NCBI RefSeq assembly: GCF_019145435.1
Contig: NZ_JAHSTS010000001.1
Span: 2,556,001-2,620,000 of the forward strand
Direction: 5' to 3'
From: Pseudomonas ekonensis
GTDB lineage: Bacteria; Pseudomonadota; Gammaproteobacteria; Pseudomonadales; Pseudomonadaceae
Length of the DNA stretch: 64,000 nt
Both the position numbers and the translations under genes were made by a program. The notes under the pieces were generated by a model that saw nothing but the letters and a program-made list of their open reading frames with translations, had not been told where the DNA came from and did not search any database. Positions 53,738-62,992 of this stretch are shown here, piece after piece; the stretch's first letter is position 1, and every line of letters begins with the position of its first letter.

Positions 53738-55363
53738 TCAAATCACAAAACGCGCCACCATGGCGTTCAAATCCACCGCCAGACGCGACAGTTCGTGGGT
53801 CGCGGCGCTCGTCTGGTTGGCCCCTGCGGCCGACTGGGTGGCCAGGTCGCGGATGTTGACCAGGTTGCGGTCCACTTCCCGCGAGACCTGCGCCTGCTCT
53901 TCCGACGCGCTGGCGATGACCAGGTTGCGTTCGTTGATCTGATGGATCGACTGGGTGATCTGCTCCAGGGCGATACCGGCGGCGCGGGCCATTTCCAGGG
54001 TGGACTGGGTGCGCTGGTTGCTCTGCTGCATCGACTCGACCGCCTCGCCGGTGCCGTTCTGGATGCCGGCGACCATTTTCTCGATTTCCTGGGTCGATTG
54101 CGCGGTGCGGTGGGCCAAGGCCCGCACTTCGTCCGCCACCACCGCAAAGCCGCGTCCGGCCTCGCCGGCACGGGCCGCTTCGATGGCGGCGTTGAGCGCC
54201 AGCAGGTTGGTCTGCTCGGCGATGGCGCGGATCACGTCCAGCACCTTGCCGATGTCGCGGCCCTGGGCGGCCAGGCCTTCGATCATCTGCGCGGTGTTCT
54301 GCACGTCGTGGGTCATGGTCTGGATCGCATCGACGGTCTTCACCACCTGGTCGCGGCCTTCACGGGCGGCGTGGGTGGACTGGTTCGAGGCTTCGGAGGT
54401 GGACACGGCGTTGCGCGCCACTTCTTCCACGGCGGCGGTCATTTCGTTGACGGCGGTGGCGGCCTGTTCGATTTCGTCGTTCTGCTGCTGCAGGCCACGG
54501 GAGGCCTCTTCGGTCACCGCGCTCAGCTCCTCGGCGGCGGCACCCAACTGCGTGGCGGAGCCGGCGATCTGTTCGATGGTCTTGCGCAGGTTGGCCTGCA
54601 TCTGCGCCAGCGCTTCGAGCAGGCGCGCCGGTTCGTCCTTGCCGTCGACTTCGATGGCTTTGGTCAGGTTGCCGCCGGCGATGGTCTGCGCCGCCGTCAC
54701 CGCACGGTTCAGCGGCGTGACGATGCTGCGGGTCAGCAGCAGGGCCAGCAGCACGGTGGCCACGGCGGCGATCAGCGCGACGACGATGATCCCGGTGATG
54801 GCGCTGCCGTAGTGCTCGCCGGCCTGGACGGAGGCGGTCTTCGCATCGGCGGCGTTGATCGCGATCAGTTTGTTGAGCTGCTCGCCCATCAGGTCGGTGC
54901 CGTCCTTGATCCGGGTGTTGATCAGGGTGCGCATCTCATCGACTTTGTCTTGGCGCGACAGGTCCATCATCTGGTTCTGCGCTTGCAGGTAGTTGTCCAG
55001 GGTGGTCGCGAACGACTGATACAGCGCACGCTCCTCGGCGCCGGCCGGCAACGCCGCGTAGGCGGCCTGGGCGGTGCGCACCTTGTCGACCAGCACACCG
55101 ATGCGGGTCTGGGCCTCTTGCAGGCCGGCCGGATCGCGGTTGACCAAGATACGGAACGACAGGATGCGCAGGCGCAGGACGTTTTCCGTCACCACGGCCA
55201 ATTGGGTCACGCTGGGCAGTTGCGTGCTTTCCATGTCGATGGAGGCCTGGCGGATGATCGACATGCGGTTGACGGCGAATACGCCGAGCACGATCACCAG
55301 CAGGGCAATGAAGGCAAAACCTAAGAAGGCACGGGGCGCGATGTTCAGATTACGCAAAGACAT
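53738..55363 (-). CDS. Methyl-accepting chemotaxis protein
   Basis: A 541-residue chemoreceptor. Helix 1 (about residues 10-32) and helix 2 (about 188-212) flank a four-helix-bundle ligand domain of about 155 residues. A HAMP domain follows ([21 protein letters not shown]). The hairpin tip is [20 protein letters not shown] with [17 protein letters not shown]. Methylation-type helices flank it. The ligand is unknown. It lies 41 nt upstream of aruH on the same strand, so amino-acid sensing is plausible but only inferred. Transcription reads leftward from the gap at 55364-55593. Confidence 0.93.
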   Translation of the reverse strand: MSLRNLNIAPRAFLGFAFIALLVIVLGVFAVNRMSIIRQASIDMESTQLPSVTQLAVVTENVLRLRILSFRILVNRDPAGLQEAQTRIGVLVDKVRTAQAAYAALPAGAEERALYQSFATTLDNYLQAQNQMMDLSRQDKVDEMRTLINTRIKDGTDLMGEQLNKLIAINAADAKTASVQAGEHYGSAITGIIVVALIAAVATVLLALLLTRSIVTPLNRAVTAAQTIAGGNLTKAIEVDGKDEPARLLEALAQMQANLRKTIEQIAGSATQLGAAAEELSAVTEEASRGLQQQNDEIEQAATAVNEMTAAVEEVARNAVSTSEASNQSTHAAREGRDQVVKTVDAIQTMTHDVQNTAQMIEGLAAQGRDIGKVLDVIRAIAEQTNLLALNAAIEAARAGEAGRGFAVVADEVRALAHRTAQSTQEIEKMVAGIQNGTGEAVESMQQSNQRTQSTLEMARAAGIALEQITQSIHQINERNLVIASASEEQAQVSREVDRNLVNIRDLATQSAAGANQTSAATHELSRLAVDLNAMVARFVI

Positions 55364-55548
55364 AGGAGCACTCTCGAATGAGGGTAACGGCGAGCGTCCT
55401 TGCGCTTATCACTGGCCCGTGGTCGGATCCGGTGCGGCGCCACTGTTCAAAGGAGTCTTTGTGCGCCTGACCGTTGTATCGGCCAGGCTTGAGGAATTTT
55501 TCGGGCGAGGATGAAATATTTTTCAAAGTGTTGCAGCAATGAAACACC

Positions 55549-55583
55549 GCCTGTGGTGAGAAAGCTTGCTGCCTCACCACAGG
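55549..55583. repeat. REP-like hairpin after the glycerate kinase gene
   Basis: CCTGTGGTGAG pairs with CTCACCACAGG across 12 nt. It lies 11 nt beyond the stop of the glycerate kinase gene and can act as its terminator, although no T run is present. It is a Pseudomonas REP type related to the one at 33157. Confidence 0.6.
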
Positions 55584-55593
55584 TTTCAGGTGA

Positions 55594-56736
55594 TCAAACG
55601 TTGCGCTGGGCCAGTCGCCACACCCGCGCGATGTCGCAGGCCCGCTCGCGCAGCAGGCGCGGCGCTTCGGCGCAGGCTTGCTCCAGCGTCATCGGCCCGC
55701 CGGTCACGGCGAAGGCGGCGTCGATGCCGTGGTCGTAGAGGGCCTGATAGCCTTCGCCCAAGGTCCCGGCGATGACGATCACCGGCACGCCGTGCTGACG
55801 GGCGATGCGCGCCACGCCGAACGGCGTCTTGCCGCGCAGGGTCTGGGCATCGAAGCGCCCTTCCCCGGTGATGACCAGATCCGCGCCCTGCACGGCGTCC
55901 GCCAGGCCCACCAGCTCCGCCACCACCTCGACGCCTGCCTGGAAGCGCGCGCCGAGAAACGCCTTGGCCGCAAACCCCAGGCCGCCTGCCGCGCCGCTGC
56001 CGGGCTCGTCGCGCACTTCTTTGCCCAGTGCTCGGGCACAGAGGTCGGCAAAATGCCCAAGGGCTTGATCCAGCTGTTGCACCTGGGCCGGCGAGGCGCC
56101 CTTCTGCGGGCCGAAGATCGCCGAGGCGCCGTGGGGGCCGCACAGCGGGTTGTTGACGTCGGCGGCGATGTCGAAACGCACCTGCGCCAGACGCGGATCC
56201 AGCCCGCCGATGTCCAGTTGCGCCAACTGCGCCAGGGCGAGGCCGCCCGGCGCCAGCGCTTGACCTTGGGCATCGCGCAGGTTCACGCCCAACGCCTGCA
56301 TCGCCCCGGCGCCGCCGTCGTTGGTGGCGCTGCCGCCGATGGCCAGGATCACCCGTTGCGCCCCGGCGTCCAGTGCCGCACGGATCAGCTCGCCGGTGCC
56401 GAACGTGCTGCTGACGCAGGCGTCGCGCTGACCCGGCGGCACCCGTTGCAGGCCGCTGGCCTCGGCCATTTCGATGATCGCGGTGCGGTTGTGCGCCAGC
56501 CAGCCCCAGGCCGCGTCGACCGGCGCCCCCAACGGGCCGCGCACCCGGGTGTGGCGCAGTTCGCCTTCGCAGGCGGCCAGGATCGACTCCACCGTCCCCT
56601 CGCCGCCGTCGGCCATGGGGCACTTGACCAGCGTCGCCTCAGGCCAGACCTGCGCCAGGCCCGACGCAATGGCCTCGGCCACGCCTTGGGCGCTCAGGCT
56701 GTCCTTGAACGAATCGGGTGCGATGACGATCTTCAT
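55594..56736 (-). CDS. Glycerate kinase (GarK/GlxK family)
   Basis: A 380-residue glycerate 2-kinase of the GarK type. It starts MKIVIAPDSFKDSLSAQGVA and contains CPMADGGEGTVE, IIEMAEASGLQ, LAIGGSATNDGGAGAMQALG and PGSGAAGGLGFAAKAFLG, all diagnostic. It makes 2-phosphoglycerate from D-glycerate, the end of glucarate, galactarate or glyoxylate breakdown. The ATG at 56736 gives the family start; the open extension to 56805 does not. A CdaR-type regulator gene lies upstream on the same strand, and a sugar-acid MFS gene diverges beyond it. Confidence 0.93.
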   Translation of the reverse strand: MKIVIAPDSFKDSLSAQGVAEAIASGLAQVWPEATLVKCPMADGGEGTVESILAACEGELRHTRVRGPLGAPVDAAWGWLAHNRTAIIEMAEASGLQRVPPGQRDACVSSTFGTGELIRAALDAGAQRVILAIGGSATNDGGAGAMQALGVNLRDAQGQALAPGGLALAQLAQLDIGGLDPRLAQVRFDIAADVNNPLCGPHGASAIFGPQKGASPAQVQQLDQALGHFADLCARALGKEVRDEPGSGAAGGLGFAAKAFLGARFQAGVEVVAELVGLADAVQGADLVITGEGRFDAQTLRGKTPFGVARIARQHGVPVIVIAGTLGEGYQALYDHGIDAAFAVTGGPMTLEQACAEAPRLLRERACDIARVWRLAQRNV

Positions 56737-56893
56737 GCGAATTCTCCAGTTCCAATGGCGTCCATGCTGCCAGCCGCCATGGCCCTTGACGCCTGTCCGC
56801 TGCACAAGCGGCGGGAGCGTTTATTGTTCATTTCCACAAAACCGGGGGGCTGCGAATGACATTGCGGGAGCTGCGGTGCGCCCGCGGGGCACT

Positions 56894-58003
56894 TCAGCCC
56901 TGCGGCAGCAGTTGCACCCCCAGGTACAGCGCCAGCATCCCGTCCAGCCGCAGCGGATCCACTGCGCTCAGTTCGGCGATCCGCTCCATTCGGTATCGCA
57001 GGCTGTTGCGGTGGATGCCCAGCGCATCGGCGCAGGCCTGGCTTTGGCCGTCGTGCTCGCACCAGCTGCGCAGCGTCGCCAGCAACTGGCCGTTGCTGTC
57101 TTTGGCGATCACCTTGCGCAAAGGCTTGAGCAGTTCATCGAGGGCGTCGTCGTTGCGGTGCCGCCAGAGCATCACCGGCAGGCGGTAGCGGTCGAGCTTG
57201 AGCAGCCGCGCATTCGGCAGCACTTCGCGTCCGTAGGCCAGCAGATCGCCGACCCGCCGATAGCACCGGCGCAGCCCCGCCAGCCCGTCGGCCTGCCCGC
57301 CCACGGCGATGCGCAGAATGTTCCAGCCCTGCCCGTCGAGCTTTTCCAGCAAGCGGTCATGCTCCAGGGCCTGACCTGCCGGCCGGCACCACAGCAACGA
57401 CGACTTGGCCGAGCTCACGCACCAGCTGTCCGGGTAGCGCGACATCAGCCAGGCCCCGAGGGCTTCGACCGTTTGCCCTGCGCCTTGCTCCAGGCCCAGC
57501 TCGAACAGGTACGGCACCCGCGTCAACTGCGGTTTGAGCCCCAGCTGCTGCGCTTCGTCCACCAGCCGCGGCGAATCCCCCGCCTCGCTCAGCAGCAGCG
57601 CCAGCAGGTCATCGCAGCGCTGGCGCCGCCATTGTTGCTCGGCCTGCTGGTTACGCTGGGCCACCAGCATTTCGGCGGTCATGCGCACCAGCTCGGCGTA
57701 GGTGCGCAATGGCTCCGGCTCGCCGGTGATGCCGAGCACGCCGATCAGCCGGCCGTCGAGCATCAACGGCAGGTTGATCCCCGGCTGCACGCCCTTGAGG
57801 TGCACGGCGGTCTGGGCGTCGATCTCCACCACCCGACCGTTGGCCAGCACCAGTTGCGCGCCTTCGTGGCGGGTGTTGATGCGCTCCGGCTCGCCGCTGC
57901 CCAGGATCAGCCCCTGGCTGTCCATGACATTGACGTTGTAGGGCAGAATGGCCATGGCCCGGTCGACGATGTCCTGCGCAAGGTCGTGATCGAGTTCGAA
58001 CAT
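56894..58003 (-). CDS. CdaR family sugar diacid regulator
   Basis: A 369-residue regulator. Residues about 1-135 form the sugar-diacid recognition domain (LAQDIVDRAMAILPYNVNVM, then INLPLMLDGRLIGVLGITG). The C-terminus is a PucR-type HTH (LLATLRSWCEHDGQSQACAD, then ALGIHRNSLRYRMERI). CdaR of E. coli activates genes for glucarate, galactarate and glycerate. Here it sits between a glycerate kinase gene (same strand) and the divergent MFS gene, both likely targets. The ATG at 58003 gives the family start. Confidence 0.92.
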   Translation of the reverse strand: MFELDHDLAQDIVDRAMAILPYNVNVMDSQGLILGSGEPERINTRHEGAQLVLANGRVVEIDAQTAVHLKGVQPGINLPLMLDGRLIGVLGITGEPEPLRTYAELVRMTAEMLVAQRNQQAEQQWRRQRCDDLLALLLSEAGDSPRLVDEAQQLGLKPQLTRVPYLFELGLEQGAGQTVEALGAWLMSRYPDSWCVSSAKSSLLWCRPAGQALEHDRLLEKLDGQGWNILRIAVGGQADGLAGLRRCYRRVGDLLAYGREVLPNARLLKLDRYRLPVMLWRHRNDDALDELLKPLRKVIAKDSNGQLLATLRSWCEHDGQSQACADALGIHRNSLRYRMERIAELSAVDPLRLDGMLALYLGVQLLPQG

Positions 58004-58173
58004 AGTGGGCAAAATCCTTGAAAACGGGCGCGGACGGTTGTTCACCCGCACAGGGTCCGGCGACAAACCCTGTGCTCAGGCACAAAGACAATCCGGCCAA
58101 AGGTGGCCGAGACTCTCAGGGCGATCAACGTTACCCTTGCATCGCAAAAAATCATAATAAAGAGAGAGTCGCC

Positions 58174-59484
58174 ATGTCACAGAGCGCCGCAGCTGTCCAG
58201 GCCATCGCTGACGACAAAAATGCCGTCTACAAACGCATCACCCTGCGTTTGATCCCCTTCATCTTCATCTGCTACCTGTTCAACTACCTCGACCGGGTGA
58301 ACGTCGGCTTCGCCAAGCTGCAGATGCTCGACGCGCTGAAATTCAGCGAAACCGTCTACGGCCTCGGCGCCGGGATCTTCTTCATCGGCTACGTGCTGTG
58401 CGGCGTGCCGAGCAACCTGGCGCTGACCAGGTTCGGCCCGCGGCGCTGGATCGCCCTGATGATGATCACCTGGGGCACGCTGTCGACTTGCCTGCTGTTC
58501 GTCACCACCCCGACCCAGTTCTACACCCTGCGCCTGTTCACCGGCGCCGCCGAAGCCGGGTTCTTCCCCGGCGTGGTGCTGTACCTCTCGCAGTGGTTCC
58601 CGACGTTCCGCCGCGGGCGGATCATGGCGCTGTTCATGTCGGCGATCCCGGTGTCGGGCCTGCTCGGCAGCCCGTTCTCCGGCTGGATCCTCAACCACTT
58701 CGCCGCAGGCCAGGGCGGCCTGGCCGGGTGGCAGTGGATGTTCCTGCTGCAGGGCATTCCGACCGTGGTGCTGGGGGTGCTCGCGTACTTCCTGCTCAGC
58801 GACAGCTTCGCCAACGCCAAGTGGCTGAGCCCCCAGGAGCGCAAGGTACTGGAGGCCGACCAGGCCGAAGACCTGGCGAACAAGCCGAAGACCGCCTCCG
58901 ACTCGTTGGCCGAAGTGTTCAAGAACCCGGCGATCTGGGCGTTCGGCCTGATCTACTTCTGCATCCAGAGCGGCGTGTACGCGATCAACTTCTGGCTGCC
59001 GTCGATCATCAAGAACCTGGGCTTCAGCGACAACCTGGTGATCGGCTGGCTGAGCGCGATCCCGTACCTGCTGGCCGCGCTGTTCATGCTGGTGGTCGGC
59101 CGCTCGGCGGACCTGCGCAAGGAACGCCGCTGGCACCTGGTGGTGCCGATGCTGATGGGGGCGGCCGGCCTGCTGATCGCGGTGAACTTCGCCGCCAACC
59201 CGACCCTCGCCATCCTCGGCCTGACCCTCGCCACCATGGGCGCCCTCACGGGCCTGCCGATGTTCTGGCCGGTGCCCACGGCGATGCTCAGCGCCGGCGC
59301 GGCGGCGGGCGGCCTGGCGTTGATCAACTCCATGGGCCAGATGGCTGGCTTCCTGAGCCCGTACCTGGTGGGCTGGGTCAAGGACAGCACCGGCTCGACC
59401 GACGCGGCGCTGTACCTGCTGGCGGCCGTGATCGTCGGCGGCAGCCTGCTGGCGCTGCGCATGACGCGCACGTTGCGGGCGTAA
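58174..59484 (+). CDS. MFS transporter, anion:cation symporter family (glucarate/glycerate type)
   Basis: A 436-residue MFS protein with twelve helices. The family signature FICYLFNYLDRVNVGFAKLQ follows the first helix. GIFFIGYVLCGVPSNLALTR and GAAEAGFFPGVVLYLSQWFP are typical of GudP and GarP relatives. It probably imports a sugar acid or D-glycerate. AGAGAGAG precedes the ATG at 58174; the frame is open from 58018 without need. It diverges from the cdaR-like gene across 170 nt and ends at a good terminator (59501). Confidence 0.9.
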   Translation: MSQSAAAVQAIADDKNAVYKRITLRLIPFIFICYLFNYLDRVNVGFAKLQMLDALKFSETVYGLGAGIFFIGYVLCGVPSNLALTRFGPRRWIALMMITWGTLSTCLLFVTTPTQFYTLRLFTGAAEAGFFPGVVLYLSQWFPTFRRGRIMALFMSAIPVSGLLGSPFSGWILNHFAAGQGGLAGWQWMFLLQGIPTVVLGVLAYFLLSDSFANAKWLSPQERKVLEADQAEDLANKPKTASDSLAEVFKNPAIWAFGLIYFCIQSGVYAINFWLPSIIKNLGFSDNLVIGWLSAIPYLLAALFMLVVGRSADLRKERRWHLVVPMLMGAAGLLIAVNFAANPTLAILGLTLATMGALTGLPMFWPVPTAMLSAGAAAGGLALINSMGQMAGFLSPYLVGWVKDSTGSTDAALYLLAAVIVGGSLLALRMTRTLRA

Positions 59485-59500
59485 TCCGCGAGCGATGCGC

Positions 59501-59524
59501 AAACGGCCCTTTCGGGCCGTTTTT
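59501..59524 (+). terminator. Rho-independent terminator after the MFS gene
   Basis: AAACGGCCC pairs with GGGCCGTTT around TTTC and is followed by a short T run. It lies 16 nt after the stop codon. Confidence 0.88.
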
Positions 59525-59570
59525 CATGGGCGAACCATCGCCTTTGGGAGACAGAGCCGCCATCACGCAC

Positions 59571-59936
59571 TCAAGCAACCCCCGCTTTCGCATCCAACTC
59601 GATCACCAGCCCGCCGGGCATCTGCACAAAAATCTGCCAGATCCCGTCCTCCGGCACCTGCGCCACCTGATACGGCAAACCGCTGGCCTGCACTCGTTTG
59701 AGCACGAGCGCCGCGTCGTCATCGGTGCGAAAGGCAATGTGGCTCAGCGCCGTTTCCTCCCGCGAAGGCTGCTCGATCACATGCACCACCGCCTGGGCAT
59801 CCTGGTACAGCCAGCGGCCAGGAAACGGGAACGGTGGCCGCCTCCCCGGCTTCAGTCCCAACAATTTATCGAAGGCGTCTTGCACCGCTTGTCCGTCCGG
59901 CGTGCTGAACGCCAGGTGATCGAAATGCCAGGTCAT
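59571..59936 (-). CDS. VOC family protein (glyoxalase-like)
   Basis: A 121-residue vicinal-oxygen-chelate protein. FDHLAFSTPD gives a first metal-type histidine, VVHVIEQP and LSHIAFRTDD supply further strands with histidines, and VIELDAKA ends with the usual glutamate. It may bind a metal and act on a small molecule, or bind a drug; the sequence does not decide. Its start overlaps the stop of the SDR gene upstream by 4 nt, so they are co-translated. Confidence 0.82.
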   Translation of the reverse strand: MTWHFDHLAFSTPDGQAVQDAFDKLLGLKPGRRPPFPFPGRWLYQDAQAVVHVIEQPSREETALSHIAFRTDDDAALVLKRVQASGLPYQVAQVPEDGIWQIFVQMPGGLVIELDAKAGVA

Positions 59937-60646
59937 AACAATCCGCCTCCGTCGACGTCGATGATGCTGCCGCTGATGAAGCCGTTTTCCATCGCCAGCA
60001 TGAACGCGGCGGCCAGGTCCTGCGGCGTGCCGATCCGGCCCACCGGCAATGCCGCCGAGGTGCGTGCGAACATCGCCGCACGTTGGCTTTCGTCCATGCC
60101 GGCGTAGGCTTCGGTGTCGGTCACGCCGGGGCTGACCACGTTGACCCGGCGCGGCGCCAGCTCCTTGGCCAACTGTTTGGCCAGCGCCTCAAGCGCTGCG
60201 TTCAGGGTGGTCTTGACGAACTGCCCGGCCACGAACTTGCGCGACAGCAGACCGGACGTCAGGGTGATGCTGCCCCGCTCGCTCAGGTACGGCAGCGCTT
60301 GCTGGATCGAACGCACCGCGCCCCAGAACTTCACGTCGAACGCCTGTTGCGCGAGCAGCAGGTCACTGTCGGCCAGGGGCTTGGCGCCGACGTTCGGGCC
60401 TGCGGTGATCACCAGATGATCGAAGGCGCCGATGCGTTCGAACAATTGGCGCAACGACGCGTCATCGGTGATGTCGGCGGACGCCTGACGGACATCGCCG
60501 GTGCCGCCGGCATCGGTCCGTCGGCCGACTGCGTAGACACAGGCGCCGCGCGCGGCGGCGCCGGACGCGACGGCGGCACCGATGCCGCTGCTGCCGCCGA
60601 TGACGACGACGGTCTGGCCGCGCAAGGAAGATTCGAGTGGTTTCAT
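59933..60646 (-). CDS. SDR family oxidoreductase lacking the usual active-site tyrosine
   Basis: A 237-residue classical-size SDR. The cofactor motif is VVIGGSSGIGAAVASGAA, TAGPNVG stands in place of NNAG, and the strand SITLTSGLLS supplies the serine. The usual YxxxK appears as GQFVK, so the lysine is present but the tyrosine position is Gly. The C-terminus (SGSIIDVDGGGLL) is normal. It overlaps the VOC gene by 4 nt. It diverges from a LysR gene 100 nt away that may control the pair. Catalysis by an altered mechanism, or loss of activity, is possible. Confidence 0.82.
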   Translation of the reverse strand: MKPLESSLRGQTVVVIGGSSGIGAAVASGAAARGACVYAVGRRTDAGGTGDVRQASADITDDASLRQLFERIGAFDHLVITAGPNVGAKPLADSDLLLAQQAFDVKFWGAVRSIQQALPYLSERGSITLTSGLLSRKFVAGQFVKTTLNAALEALAKQLAKELAPRRVNVVSPGVTDTEAYAGMDESQRAAMFARTSAALPVGRIGTPQDLAAAFMLAMENGFISGSIIDVDGGGLL

Positions 60647-60746
60647 GACAGTGGCTCCGCTGGGCTTTAGGAGATTCCATATTCACGGGTTGCCAATCGA
60701 AGAAAAATCCCGGTAAATCGGAAGGATCTTTAAAGGATTTTTACCA

Positions 60747-61646
60747 ATGAGCTCGATACTCGATCTGGAGATCTTCGTCCGCACCGCCGACTCGGGCAGC
60801 ATTTCCGCCGCGGCCCGGACACTGGAGCTCACCCCGGCGGCCGCCAGCATCGCGCTGAAGCGCCTGGAGACGCGCCTGGGCATTCGCCTGTTCGCCCGTT
60901 CCACCCGCAGCATGCGCCTGACCGAAGAAGGCCGGCGCTATCTGGACAGCGTGCGCCTGGCCCTGGCCACGCTGGCCGAGGGCGAGCAGGCGCTCAAGCA
61001 GCAGACCGAAGGCTTGAGCGGCGTCCTGCAACTGGCGGCGCCGTCGGACTTCGGGCGCAATGTGCTGTTGCCGTGGCTGGATGACTTCAAGCGCGAACAT
61101 CCGCACATCCAGTTGCAGTTGCTGCTCAACGACCGTCACGCGGATCTGTTTCGCGAGACGGTGGACGTGGCGCTGCGCTTCGGCGTGCCCAGCGATTCGA
61201 CGCTGGTGGCGTTGCCGATCCTGCCCGACCATCGTCGCGTGGCCTGCGCCAGTCCCGCCTACGTGGAGCGCCACGGTTCGCCGCAACACCCCGGCGAACT
61301 GAGCGGGCACAGCGCTCTGCTCTACCTGCGCAACGGTCGGCCGTACAACATCTGGCGCTTCAGCCGCGGCGACGAAACCCTGGAGGTCGAAGTCCGCGGC
61401 GACTACTTGAGCGACGACGGCGAAGTCGCCCGGCGCTGGGCCTTGGCCGGCCACGGGGTCGCCTACAAGGCCTGGCTCGACGTGGCCGACGACGTGCGCG
61501 CCGGCCGGCTGGTGACGCTGTTCGACGACTGGCAAGGCGAAAGCGTGCCGTTCAATCTGCTGTGCCCGCACCGGGTGCAGGTGTCGGAACGGGTCAAGGT
61601 GCTGCTGGCGTTCCTGCGCGAACGCTGCAAAACGTTGAGCCGATAA
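60747..61646 (+). CDS. LysR family transcriptional regulator
   Basis: A 299-residue LysR protein of the AaeR/DmlR group. The HTH is in FVRTADSGSISAAARTLELT and continues PAAASIALKRLETRLGIRLF. The effector domain begins GVLQLAAPSDFGRNVLLPWL and includes VDVALRFGVPSDSTLVALPI. It is divergent from the SDR-VOC operon (gap 60647-60746), the usual layout for a LysR regulator and its target. An inducer cannot be named. Confidence 0.9.
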   Translation: MSSILDLEIFVRTADSGSISAAARTLELTPAAASIALKRLETRLGIRLFARSTRSMRLTEEGRRYLDSVRLALATLAEGEQALKQQTEGLSGVLQLAAPSDFGRNVLLPWLDDFKREHPHIQLQLLLNDRHADLFRETVDVALRFGVPSDSTLVALPILPDHRRVACASPAYVERHGSPQHPGELSGHSALLYLRNGRPYNIWRFSRGDETLEVEVRGDYLSDDGEVARRWALAGHGVAYKAWLDVADDVRAGRLVTLFDDWQGESVPFNLLCPHRVQVSERVKVLLAFLRERCKTLSR

Positions 61647-61714
61647 TTCACTTTGCCGCGCCGGGGGCTTCTGGTATTTGATGGAGGCTTTCCCACCGGC
61701 AAAAGGAATTCGGC

Positions 61715-62728
61715 ATGAGCTATCGCACTTTGGGGCACTCGGGGCTGCAGGTGTCCACCCTCACCCTGGGCACGATGATGTTCGGCGAGCAGACCAGCGC
61801 GGAAGATTCGCTGCGCATCATCGACAAGGCCTGGGACCAGGGCATCAACTTCATCGACACCGCCGACGTCTACACCAACGGCCGCTCGGAAGAGATCGTC
61901 GGCGAAGCCATCGCCCGCCGTCGCCACGAATGGGTGCTGGCGACCAAGGTCGGCTTCGGCCCGGCGGACGGCGTGCCGAACCGCAGCGGCTTGAGCCGCA
62001 AGCACCTGTTCAATGGCCTGGAGGCCAGCCTGACCCGGCTCGGCACCGACTACCTCGACATCTATTACCTGCACCGCGAAGACCACAACACCCCGCTGGA
62101 AGTGACGGTTTCGGCCATCGGCGACCTGATCCGCCAGGGCAAGATCCGCTACTGGGGCCTGTCGAACTACCGGGGCTGGCGGATCGCCGAAGTGGTGCGC
62201 GTCGCCGACAAGCTCGGCGTCGACCGCCCGGTGATCAGCCAGCCGCTGTACAACATCGTCAACCGCCAGGCCGAAACCGAGCAGATCACCGCCGCCCAGA
62301 CTTACGGCCTCGGCGTGGTGCCTTACAGCCCGCTGGCCCGTGGCGTGCTCAGCGGCAAGTACGCGCCGGACGTAACGCCGGATGCCAACAGCCGTGCCGG
62401 GCGCCAGGACAAGCGGATTCTGGAGACTGAATGGCGCGTGGAGTCGCTGCGCATTGCCCAGCAGATCCAGCAATACACCAAAGAGCGCGGGGTCGGCATT
62501 GTCGAGTTTGCGATTGCCTGGGTGCTGAACAACGGCGCGGTAACGTCGGCGATTGTCGGGCCGCGTACCGAAGCGCAATGGGATGCCTACACCAAGGCCC
62601 AGGCGGTGAAGATCACGGCCGAGGACGAGGCGTTCATCGATTCGCTGGTCACGCCTGGGCATGCCTCGACGCCGGGGTTCAACGATGTGAGCCATTTCGT
62701 GTCGGGACGCCGGCCGCGTTCGGCCTGA
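61715..62728 (+). CDS. Aldo/keto reductase
   Basis: A 337-residue NADP-dependent reductase of the YajO/YghZ-like AKR group. The catalytic tetrad is partly visible: Asp and Tyr in FIDTADVYTNGRSE, Lys in VLATKVGFG and His in YYLHREDHN. The NADP-binding end has PYSPLARGVLSGKY and SAIVGPRTEAQW. It reduces aldehydes or ketones of unknown identity. It begins 68 nt after the LysR gene on the same strand and may be co-transcribed with it. Confidence 0.9.
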   Translation: MSYRTLGHSGLQVSTLTLGTMMFGEQTSAEDSLRIIDKAWDQGINFIDTADVYTNGRSEEIVGEAIARRRHEWVLATKVGFGPADGVPNRSGLSRKHLFNGLEASLTRLGTDYLDIYYLHREDHNTPLEVTVSAIGDLIRQGKIRYWGLSNYRGWRIAEVVRVADKLGVDRPVISQPLYNIVNRQAETEQITAAQTYGLGVVPYSPLARGVLSGKYAPDVTPDANSRAGRQDKRILETEWRVESLRIAQQIQQYTKERGVGIVEFAIAWVLNNGAVTSAIVGPRTEAQWDAYTKAQAVKITAEDEAFIDSLVTPGHASTPGFNDVSHFVSGRRPRSA

Positions 62729-62741
62729 GGGCTGTTTGAAG

Positions 62742-62840
62742 CCATCGCCAGCAGGCGGTCTCCTACAGGGACTCGGGTGAATGCGGGTTCTGCGGTCATC
62801 TGCAAACAAGGTGGGAACCAGCCTGCTGGCGATGGCGTCC
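62742..62840. repeat. Inverted REP pair between the aldo/keto reductase and rarD
   Basis: GCCATCGCCAGCAGGCGGTC with TCCTACAGGG (about 62742-62770) faces GTGGGAACCAGCCTGCTGGC with GATGGCG (about 62812-62839). The remainder of the 264-nt gap leads into the rarD promoter. Confidence 0.75.
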
Positions 62841-62910
62841 GCCAGGTCGCCGCAAGGCAACATCAAGGAATCTCTCCCCCGGTTTTTGTGCTTATCTTCA
62901 CGATGTGGGA

Positions 62911-62940
62911 AATATTGAGCACTCGGGCAATATTCAGCAC
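62911..62940. promoter_or_regulatory. Direct repeat upstream of rarD
   Basis: AATATTGAGCAC (62911-62922) and AATATTCAGCAC (62929-62940) match at 11 of 12 positions, with an 18-bp period. They lie about 55 nt before the rarD start in an AT-rich stretch, so they may be a regulator site or overlap the promoter. Confidence 0.35.
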
Positions 62941-62992
62941 AAAAACCACGTATCCTGCGCGCCCCGTTTGACCTGCAACCCGCGAGGACAGT

